A stretch of 64,000 nucleotides of DNA from assembly GCA_036877525.1 (NCBI GenBank), contig JAZGTH010000001.1, positions 11,618,001 to 11,682,000 on the forward strand, in the 5' to 3' direction. The DNA is from Chromobotia macracanthus. Lineage: Eukaryota > Chordata > Actinopteri > Cypriniformes > Botiidae. The position numbers and the translations under genes are program-made. Positions within the stretch are counted from its first letter, which is position 1. Each line of letters starts with the position of its first letter. Below the pieces are notes generated by a model. It was not told the DNA's origin and did no database searches. It was given only the letters and a program-made list of their open reading frames with translations. This document shows positions 55,755 to 64,000 of the stretch, in pieces.

Positions 55755-58700
55755 CTATGTGAAGGAGGAAATGCAATAAGTCATATTGTCTTGAAAGTTA
55801 TAAATGACATGGTATTTCATTATAAAATCAAGAGTCTGAAAATAAATACAGTAGTTATTAAAGATGTCACAACAATTAATCACGGTACCATAAGCTCGTG
55901 GGAACATGGTTTATTTTGTTCATTCATCTCAAGCTTGCAGCCTAAAGCTATTAGAAGTGAGCTTGTAAAGTTGAGATATATAATTATTCTTAGAAAAGTA
56001 CAGGCTTCTTTTTAAAAATGCAAGGTTTTTGTTGTAATTGTAGATGATTTAAGCTAACCGGAAAATGTGGGGGAAAAAAATCAATACTTAAAAAAATGCC
56101 TGTTACTGAATTATTTCCAAATAATTACATCCATTTTACGAGCATGAAAAGTCTGTCTTGCAAAAATTTCCATAACATGCATATTCAGATACTATAATGA
56201 CTCTCTCTGCAGTCACTGGCAAATGAACCTAGTGGTGTGAATCAGCACGATCTGTCACATAGTCAAATTGTAAACATCAGCTAAAACGCACTTGTTTCCC
56301 ACTTTCAATTTCACTTTGTTCCAAGCGGAATAACAGAGTAAAAATTCAATTTAGTAAATAAATAATGTCTACCCTTGCCCAAGTACCAGAAGTCTCTGAA
56401 ATATTTGAATATGATGAATGTAATAATTGACATGCATTTACGTCACTAGTAAAAAATCCTCACTGAAAGACAAATTATAAGTGACCCGAACAGGATAACG
56501 TTTGTGCGTATTTTTGGAGTTTAAATATCGGTACGACCAAAAGACATTTTTTCTTATCTGCCTTACATATAAATAACTTATTATAGCTGTGGCAATGCTT
56601 TGGTTATGCATGCTAGCTTTCATTTTATACCGCAAAAAATCTATTTCAGCAATTACCCAGTGCCTTTTGTTACGCTATCCAAAAAGATAGCCGCAGATTT
56701 TCTGCCGTGGTATTTCCACTTGCTCAGAGAAAACAGTTTACCCTGGATTAAAACATAAGTGATGGCAACAGAATGTATAAATATTCATGGCACCAGGCAG
56801 CCTGAGAGACAGTATGCAGGTGGTTGGCAATGAAAAAATCTCAGCAGCCTGTCAGCATATTTCACTGACAGCGAAACGGAAATTCACACCAGAGACGAAA
56901 CATGCCTGTGCCTATTTATTTCAAGAGAAAACAATTACTGGAGAATTTCCATATTTTTAGACTGTGAAAAACATCTGATTAAGAAACAATAAAAGCTTGA
57001 ACCCAGCTAACAATTTTAGGTTGTAAGAATATTTTTGTAACATTTCCATTAATAAACAAAAACGTTAAAAGTGTTATTTTGAAAGTTTTAGGAACATTAA
57101 AAACAGTTTTTTAAACATTGCATTAATGTTATTGCTTGGTTATAAGAACATTTTTAATTCTGTAACATATTGAAATGTTCCATTAGCTGCTTAGGAGTAA
57201 CATTTTTGATATATATAATATACAACATTATGTTCTATTGTTGTATGTTGTATATGTATATACAGACTGTTACAGTCTGTTACAAAGTTACAGTGAAAGA
57301 GTGTTTGTGTGATACTGTATATGCAAACACACACAAAAACAAAAGCAAAACAAACCTTCTGATATATTTGATATATTCATATACTTTTATGAATGAATTT
57401 ATCATGATGTAGTTTTTGCATCTGCTTGACAAAAGGGACAAAATAAGAACGCCATGCAAAGAAAGTGAATGATGAAATAAGGGTAAACAAAACAGTAAAA
57501 CAGGGACTCAAAAGCAAGTTGAAAAAAATGTTTTTCTGTTTGCCTGTTTTATTTTTCTTAGTGCAACTTAAATCACATTATTAAAGAAGAAAGATGCTCT
57601 TGAAGATTGATCAAGGAGCATTTTAAAAACATGCCTGTATTGATGCTGATACCCTAGATATTTATCATTTCAAAAACTCTCTTTCTTTCAAGGAATAAAG
57701 CATAACAGGATTTTTAGAAGTGTCTATACTGTATGCATCTGTATTATATTCACAGCACTTCATTAGCATAACGCAATAATATGGTGATATCTAAATAATG
57801 TGTCTTTGAGAATCAATGCGAATATTAATAAACTAAGAACTTTCAACTATGAAACTGATCATCGCTTTGCATTCATCACATCTGACTCAAGCAGTTTCCA
57901 CTTGACTTGACTGCCTGCATGATCTGCATAATTCTGTTTTGTGCACATCCTTGGCCCGCCACCATTTTTGAACAGTCCTTTTCTCAGACATAAGTTGTGA
58001 ACTTTCTCCTTCCGTAACCCTTACCAAAGCCACTGCATTATCATGCCAGTGCAGAGCCCATAAATTACCTGTTTCTGGTATCTTCCATTAAAACACATCC
58101 TGCACTTTAGCCTATAGATGAGAAGATAAAACCTATTCATCCACTAACTCCTGAAATGATTAGATGGGACAGTCTTTATCATTTCAGAGAGGCTGGGACT
58201 TCAGCCAAGACACTAGACTTAACACAATTATACTTGCCACAAATGCCCTCAGATATGGACTGAGCAGTGTGTTAAAGGCATTTCTTAATTAATTAGTTCA
58301 GGGGACATGCATTTTAAATCTTCTATTAGTCTGTCCATTTGGAAACATACCAAGAGAGAAGATCTACTGAAACATCACAATGTATGTAAACATCAAATCA
58401 AATATAGCTGTTATTCAGGGTTTGATTTTTCACGAATCTACGTTTTGATTCTGTGAACAAAAGTCTTTGCTGTTGCTTGCACCATGCTCTGCCAGTTGAG
58501 GTACACCCTGTACAGCATAATCATTTAAAAATAAAGATATATTTATATTCATAACTCAATAGAAAAATAGTGCATTTCTTACCTCTCCCTGGGTAGGGAT
58601 ATTTTGGGTTGAGTTCGACACCTTTTGCTGAGTTTGAAGAGTTTGCTAACGATCCGCTGTGCTTTGCCGAGCAGCTGTTGAGTGCTAGTTTCCAACAGTT

Positions 58701-60874
58701 GAAAGCGTTGCTGAACACTAGGGTCCATCTTCCAGATGTACTGCACAGCAGATGTGTTCAGGGCGTAGAAAGTTGGTAATCTTCTCACAAAATTTTGGAA
58801 TTCCTCTAGAAAGTAGACAAGTGTTAAGAATAAATTACCTGAATGACTTTCCCTCATGTTGGAAAAACGAAATCAGTCTTGTCTGATAAAATGAGTCAAC
58901 AGTGAAACTGGGCTAGAAGGGAGCAGGTGGAAAGTTCTTTTCATTTCTTTTTGATGAAAATTGAAAATTGTCCTGTGTGATTGAACGCTGATAAACGAGG
59001 ACAGCTGGGTATTTTCGGTAGCTTGCCTAACGCTAAGCTGTTTTTAAGAAGAACGGACTTATTTTGAAGGGGTGTGAACAGTTTAACCTTAACAACGAAC
59101 AAAAATAATATTAAGTCCCAACAGGATGGTAAGTTGTTAAGGAAAAGAAAGGATCATCTGGCTGCACAGATGTCTTTCAGCGGAGGGAAGTTCATTTTCA
59201 ACCGTGGTCGGAAAAATCGATAGCTGTGTTATAGCACCTAACACTCAAATCGATGCTCCCTAACATCCAATAAGAAATGATCTCAGTGCCTATAATTAAC
59301 AACACAGATCCTCATCATGACCTGACAATTCCAGTCTGCACTGATTTTTCACGCTATCAGACGTTAGGTAATTGAAATTATAAAAATTTCCATTTTTAGA
59401 TATCCATTGATCTCTACAAGCAACCAAGTTTTTTTTTGATTACCAGTTTGAGTACCGAACAAAGATGCTTAATGCCCCAAATGAATACAGAAAGTGACTA
59501 TTAGATCATCTCACTCCAGCAGATGATTATTGTTTATTTATCTGGCTTACAGTCATTAGGCAGAGGTTTTTCCTCCCTGCTGTTTCTGCAGGAGGTAGAG
59601 CTCCAACATGGCCGTGATGTGCTCAAAAACCTGCTCAGTGCTGGCTCCGTGCCTAGCTCAGGGACAAGTACAGCTGCCAAGTCCAAAATGCTGCTTTACC
59701 ACAATGACAATGTTACTAGATCCCAGGAAGCACTTCCCACCATTTCCTTGTTAGGCATCAAAAGTAACAAGGTGACAATCACTGTTTATTGTCAACCCGC
59801 TATGTGTCAGGGATATTCACAGATCTAAGCAGCATGATAGAATTAACTTGATGCTGCACAATTAGTCTAATTTACTGGCTCATGATTCCTGCTCATCAAT
59901 GTAAAACTCATGCAAAACAAAGAAGTTTGTTTTTAAGTTTAGATTATTAAAAAGTTAATTGACCAGCAGACCGGAGTATGCGATATGAGGAAAATTAGTT
60001 TATCTCTGGGTAATGAATTGCAGAATCTTACCAGACTCTTCAAACTCCTGGTTGGCTTGCATCCAAGATTCTCTGATGAGTTTTAGACTGTCCTGCATGG
60101 CCTTTAGGTCTTCACTGGGACAGTTGCACTGGGGATAATCAGCGCTACATTTGCACCAGCAATCATTTTCTCTGCACACAAACTCGCCCTCTGAGTGACA
60201 GCCAATATAGCTGAGAGCTGCCTCCACAAATCGGCTCCTTAGGTATTCTGGCAGAATAGCCTGAAGCCCTTAAAAAAATACAAAAATGGTTTCAAACAAG
60301 CCTATATAATACCCCTAAAGACAAAATGGTAAACAGCAGTTTAAAAATAAATTAATTCACGTAAAAGTGAATTTCGGCACCACTGACATCACTGGCTGTT
60401 TCAAACAGGTTTCCACAACAGGTTCTCACCCCACCCACATCTGCCATTGGTCAGCCAAACAAAAAGTCCCACCCCAAACCTATGTCATTGGTAATCTGAA
60501 TACTTACAGCTTTCTCTGCACCATAGGTAACATTTTAACACTGTATAAATTACATCATTTTTTAAAGAAACTAATGTTACTTTTTAATAAAATTAATTTA
60601 ATAAAAACATACTACATATAAAGTTTTTACTAGCTCAAGATGCTTAAGATGGCTGTGGAATATTGTGATCATGCTGCTGCCTCTTTCAATATAAAAGTGA
60701 AAGAGTAATATTAAATCAATGACAATATCATTAGAAAGTCTGGTGTAGTTAAATTATAAATGCGCTACCTTGTAGATGAATCTTGTTTTCGGGACTCTGA
60801 ACCAAAACAGAACTGACGGAATCGAGGTTGTCATAGTTACTGCATCCAAGAGGGCCTGTCCTTGTTTCGGTCAC
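54638..60874 (-). CDS. brinp3: BRINP family protein, brinp3-like, 3' four coding exons (5' partial)
   Basis: Spliced minus-strand gene, join of 60769-60874, 60032-60268, 58583-58805 and 54638-55754. The lengths (106, 237, 223, 1117) sum to 1683 bases, exactly 561 codons including TAA, and all intron borders are GT/AG with matching phases. The product covers 560 residues of a family normally about 760-780 long; the signal peptide and most of the MACPF domain lie off the right edge. Visible in order: the end of the MACPF (perforin-like fold) domain with VTETRTGPLGC, a cysteine-rich EGF-like patch (CRENDCWCKC), a helical stretch, a second Cys cluster, and the highly conserved C-terminal half with WFDPSWRKRMLLTLKSNK and NPFGGSHSESW, ending in KLCS. 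BRINPs are secreted or ER-routed neural glycoproteins linked to cell-cycle control and neuronal development. The KLCS end excludes BRINP1, which as I recall ends differently. The C-terminal half reads as BRINP3, while parts of the cysteine region read as BRINP2, so the paralog is less certain than the family. Confidence 0.93.
55755..58582 (-). other. Intron of the brinp3-like gene (2.8 kb)
   Basis: GT/AG intron between the last two coding exons. It is AT-rich non-coding sequence holding a degenerate repeat block (56996-57185) and an AT/TG-rich low-complexity patch near 57205-57265. No nested gene was seen. Confidence 0.85.
56996..57185. repeat. Degenerate dispersed repeat with internal 'GAACATT/TAACATT' periodicity
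   Basis: Variants of TAAGAACATTTTT, TTTTGTAACATT, AGGAACATTAAAAAC and TTAATGTTATTG recur across about 190 bases. The start (AACCCAGCTAACAATTTTAGG) resembles a short-unit element I recall as common in cyprinid genomes. It is too decayed to name. Confidence 0.35.
58583..58805 (-). CDS. brinp3: brinp3-like coding exon, helical middle region
   Basis: This 223-bp exon has acceptor TTTCTAG and donor AG|GTAAGA. It encodes EEFQNFVRRLPTFYALNTS, then KMDPSVQQRFQLLE, KAQRIVSKLFKLSKRCR and a final LPRER whose last codon is split with the next exon. The RRLP-x-LNTS core with an N-glycosylation site, and the basic KLFxLSKRC segment, are typical of BRINPs. An upstream ATG in the same frame lies in the intron and is not the start, because the acceptor and the phase with the upstream exon fit exactly. 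Confidence 0.92.
58806..60031 (-). other. Intron of the brinp3-like gene (1.2 kb)
   Basis: GT/AG intron. It contains a relatively GC-rich block at about 59550-59790 with an open plus-strand frame of 101 codons and no recognisable domain. This is probably chance or a conserved non-coding block; otherwise I see nothing. Confidence 0.85.
60032..60268 (-). CDS. brinp3: brinp3-like coding exon with EGF-like cysteine patch
   Basis: This 237-bp exon has an acceptor ending TTTTTAAG and donor G|GTAAGA. It starts with the last two bases of a Gly codon, then reads LQAILPEYLRSRFVEAALSY, closing the MACPF domain. A dense cysteine patch follows (CRENDCWCKCSADYPQCNC), then a helical, acidic segment ending EFEES. 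A GTG codon inside the exon can be mistaken for a start, but the frame is open upstream to the acceptor. PSEDL after the cysteine patch is closer to BRINP2 as I recall it. The 500-bp intron before it is short. Confidence 0.92.
60269..60768 (-). other. Intron of the brinp3-like gene (500 bp)
   Basis: Short GT/AG intron. Positions about 60385-60495 are rich in CCCACC and CATTGGTCA-type words resembling a dispersed fish repeat fragment, but no ends can be defined. Confidence 0.85.
60769..60874 (-). CDS. brinp3: brinp3-like coding exon (first in window), end of MACPF region
   Basis: This 106-bp exon follows a pyrimidine-rich acceptor ending TTAAG and ends before a GTAGCG donor. It encodes VTETRTGPLGC, then YDNLDSVSSVLVQSPENK and IHLQ, plus the first base of a Gly codon. 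These are signature residues of the MACPF segment of all BRINPs, and SPENK is what I recall from BRINP3. The acceptor falls at a codon boundary. The exon encoding the preceding residues was not found between here and the right edge. Confidence 0.92.
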
Positions 60875-63330
60875 CTTAAGGGAAGACAAGAGAAGGCACA
60901 TGACAATACTCTATGCAAAACAAAGGCAGAAATGGCACTGAGGCTATTAAATATGCAGAACAAGCAGATGACTGTCCCATGAAATTAAAGTATAAAAAGA
61001 TTTATCCAGAGCTTCTACAAGCCAGCAAACAGACAGACATGCAGTTTAAACAAGTACACATGACTGCAATTTAAATATATAATGTTATTAATAATGCAAA
61101 CACTAATGCTACACACGGTTTAAAAAAGCTCAACCCCCAGAAGTTACTATAAGAATTTAATGAGAAATGTTGGAGTTCATTTTGAAATCTGGTTTGAGTC
61201 GTTGTTGAGACAACTGTCTTTTCTAGAATCTGTTTTTAGGAGAAAAATTTGAAAAGCAGGAGACTTCCTTAAACTGTTTATTTTAATTTTAAATGCTGTC
61301 TAGGTGAAACAGTTGAGATATTAAAGATCTGTGACTGTTTTCTTTCCAATGGGCGTGTTTGTCCGGACCAGTGTTATATTTGCTGCTACAAGGGCATTAC
61401 TGTTTTTGAGAAGGCTATCGTTTGTAACAAATTCACTAGTGAATATGCCATTGTTGTAAAGTGGTGAAAGGCAATATTTCACAGTGAAAGTAATGAACGT
61501 TAACTGTAAGTAAATGTTCCGGCAGCCACAGTGAAGGTTAATGGACCCGTCGTAGAATAAATGACTGAATGCAACTCGCATATTTCACAATCAAGTTAGT
61601 AAACCTCAACAGATATTTCACAGTGCACATACAAATATAGAAGTTTTGGGAAATTATTGTAAGAAAAAGATAATTAGTCTATATTTTTAATGAAGGTAAG
61701 ATTAAAAATAAATATTTGTCATATATGTTTTTTAATGAGGATAACTTATTAATCTCCCAGAATTCAATTTTTCTTAAAATGTTTAAACTGTAAAATATAA
61801 GTTAATATCTCAGCTGACAAAACCATATCAACACCAGATCTTTGTTCCTATCTAAGACTTGTGTTAAAATTGTGCAGTCACCACTCCATCATTCCTGACA
61901 AAAACGGGATTTGAAGTCACTGTATATCAAGGCTTCTCTGACACATGGGAAGATACACACACTGCCTGTGGGCAAATATATCTCCCATCCTGTCACTTAC
62001 AAATTGTTCTCTGTTCTACATTGTCTTCTTTAATATTTCCCCAGTGAGTGAATAAAAGTACCCATGTCACATTTGTAGATTAATGGAGATCTGGAATTTT
62101 ATACCAAGCAGAACAAGACTAACTTTTCCTCTTTTGCGCAAGAAGAGTTGTCTTTAATCAGCAACTACTGAAGGGGTCACTGGATAATCTGTGAAGTGGA
62201 TAGAATTAGACAGAGTAAATGTTATGGTGAACCTATTGAGCAGACTGCTGTTGTTGTCGTATAAGTGAACCACAGAAAATGACTGAGGACCTGGAAAAGC
62301 CAGGGAAGCATTTCTAATGTGTTACGCAAGCCACAAATACCCATTATCGAGAGGTGCTTTATTTAATTTCCATTCAATGTGTTGAAATAACATTCAGGCA
62401 AGGGAGAGGATCAGGGGAAAACCACGAGTTCAGCAAACACACCGCTGGCATTTCCATTTCTCTTATTGATGCGTCTACGCAATTAATTAAAATCCAAGGA
62501 GCCTCTATAGGGATCAGCAGATTAATTTCTAACAAAGACAGATGTCTGACGTAAAAGGAAAATTTACCAAATGCAAGTATAAAGATGGGTTTTTCCATAC
62601 ATAATAATGAGCCGGTTTGCAAAGAAGGGTCTGGTGGAGCGGAGCATGTGCAGAACTCAGGCTTTTTTTTTCTGAAATAAAGCAAAAATGGAAAAAAACT
62701 GTTGCTATAACTGGTGGATCCGAATTGAAAAATGTGAATTTACCTGAGTGTGCACTATATGGCATCATTACAGATGCTGAAGGGAACTAAAGCCATGCAA
62801 ACTCAAAATTGTGTTTTTTATTATCTGCAGTGTTTCATTTTTGCTGACTGCATCAGACTTTTGAGCAGCAGGCATTAATGAGATCAGGAACCTGGTTTAA
62901 GGGTCGCTTCCAGTGTGGCTGAGTATATGGGATGTATTAGGAGAAATGGGTCATTTGTGGCATGTAACTTTCAGTCTCAATCACCCTGAAGTTCATAAAT
63001 CTGCACCTCTATCTTTATTAAAGATAATCTGATGCTTATAGTCCCTAATGTGTCATTCTGTACATGGTTATTGATCCATTATTTTATCTCGTATTCCCAT
63101 ATTAAAATGTACTAAAAACGCTGCACTGAAAATATCACATGGATATGTACTGTAAGGGATAAACATACAATAAGCTGATCATTGTCAAAAAATATATAAC
63201 CTCAAAAATAAACCCCCGTTGCTAAGTGATTCTGACTGAATGATTGTACTTTCCAAAGAAATAAGAAGATGGATATGAAATACTGATTTAGGTAGAATTT
63301 CTCTCATAATGATATGACACCATTTTCAAG

Positions 63331-63410
63331 CTTAGCGCAGCTGGTAGAGGATGGAACTTGCAAAACAAAGGTCGTGGGTTCAATTCCCATGGAACTCATA
63401 TACTAATAAA
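63331..63410 (+). mobile_element. tRNA-derived SINE head
   Basis: An A-box-like word (TTAGCGCAGCTGGTAGAGG) and a B-box (GGTTCAATTCCC) lie about 40 bases apart, as in a pol III tRNA promoter, followed by CATGGAACTCATATACT. The tRNA fold is not preserved and there is no CCA or matching acceptor stem, so this is a SINE relic and not a tRNA gene. Confidence 0.6.
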
Positions 63411-63421
63411 TATTAATATAA

Positions 63422-63512
63422 CCTTAAAGAAATAGTTCACCCTAAAATGAACACTCTCATATTATACACACCCTCATGCCATTCCAACTGTATAAGACTT
63501 CCCTTCCTTTTA
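63422..63512 (+). mobile_element. MITE end, 'AATAGTTCACCC' family, one terminus only
   Basis: Begins CCTTAAAGAAATAGTTCACC and continues with the conserved ACACCCTCATGCCATTCC and GTATAAGACTTCC blocks. The same end appears at 19633 and, diverged, at 45559. The matching inverted end is not seen downstream, so the copy is truncated or the other end has decayed. Confidence 0.55.
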
Positions 63513-64000
63513 TATCTGACCACAGAATTGACCAATTACAATTAAGTATTTTAGAGAGTCATCCAATAATAACACATAATCCTTGCCATTTAAAATGTTA
63601 AATAAACCAATATCAGCCATCCGTTGCATATCTCAACACAATGAATGAGTAAAAACAGACAGTTTTGTAATACCCACCTGTGACTAATCCAACAAAAGCC
63701 ATGGAAAATGTCACCCGCATAGCTGCACATTTAAATAATAATGGATTTTAAGATTCCTATCCAAGCTTGTTTAATACATTAGAACTGCCGTTAATGTTTC
63801 AAAAGCATTGGCACTTAGTATAAAATTGCTTTTACCATGCTTGAAATAAAATGAGACCTGTAATTCATTAATGGTATTTGTTAATATGCATATTTCGTTT
63901 TGCATAAGGCGTGTTTTTACACCACACTGAAACAATTTTTGAGAATTTCAGCAGCTGGTTTTACAAAAAGTCCTTTCCAGTGGCTTAGAGCAACCCCCCC

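Larger units (their letters stand above)
60875..64000 (-). other. Partial upstream intron of the brinp3-like gene
   Basis: The sequence upstream of the first exon in the window is non-coding. I looked on the minus strand for the expected preceding BRINP residues (GRWKV, KYGTH, DRD-type motifs) and found none, so this is most likely intron reaching past the edge. It contains a SINE remnant (63331-63410) next to a MITE end (63422-63512). Confidence 0.7.

Noticed and set aside
63331..63410. Possible functional tRNA gene
   Set aside because: Only the A-box and B-box words are kept. The arms do not pair into a cloverleaf, and the context is a dispersed repeat.
63660..63725. Minus-strand ATG frame MRVTFSMAFVGLVT ending at a GTGGGT donor-like site, possible signal-peptide exon of the brinp3-like gene
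   Set aside because: BRINP first coding exons continue well past the signal peptide into conserved sequence, and the intermediate exons (about 200 residues) are absent between here and 60874. Most likely a chance hydrophobic frame.

Overview
The window looks like nuclear DNA from a teleost fish, most likely a cyprinid or close relative. It is AT-rich and intron-bearing, with long dinucleotide microsatellites, tRNA-headed SINEs, a decayed Tc1/mariner transposon and several short inverted-repeat elements with the 'GGAATAGTTCAC' end that I recall as very common in cyprinid genomes. There is no bacterial, plasmid or phage content. Nearly all short open frames are chance frames in non-coding DNA.

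One protein-coding gene is clear: the 3' part of a BRINP-family gene (BMP/retinoic-acid-inducible neural-specific protein, also called FAM5) on the minus strand, best matched to brinp3. Four coding exons were resolved with GT/AG borders and consistent phases: 60769-60874, 60032-60268, 58583-58805 and 54638-55754. They join into 560 codons plus a TAA stop. That is about three quarters of a protein usually near 760-780 residues; the N-terminal part lies beyond the right edge. A 3' UTR runs left from the stop to a polyadenylation signal at 53912-53917.

Positions 1 to about 53,890 are a gene desert downstream of brinp3. It holds a compound CT/AT microsatellite (6871-7028), a Tc1/mariner element (14585-16413) carrying two nested insertions (a minus-strand SINE and a MITE with perfect 23-bp ends), complete or partial MITEs (18190-18260, 19633-20053, 45559-45802), two further SINE remnants (27370-27480, 32353-32485), a degenerate tandem repeat (30830-31250) and a decayed ORF of unknown origin (29390-29785). 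Several GC-richer blocks may be conserved regulatory elements, but this cannot be tested without alignment. The introns hold further repeats, including a SINE next to a MITE end at 63331-63512.

I found no convincing previously undescribed system. The best leads are the nested transposon, the mixed BRINP2/BRINP3 character of the gene, the decayed ORF near 29.6 kb, an exon-like segment at 10.3 kb and several perfect short hairpins.
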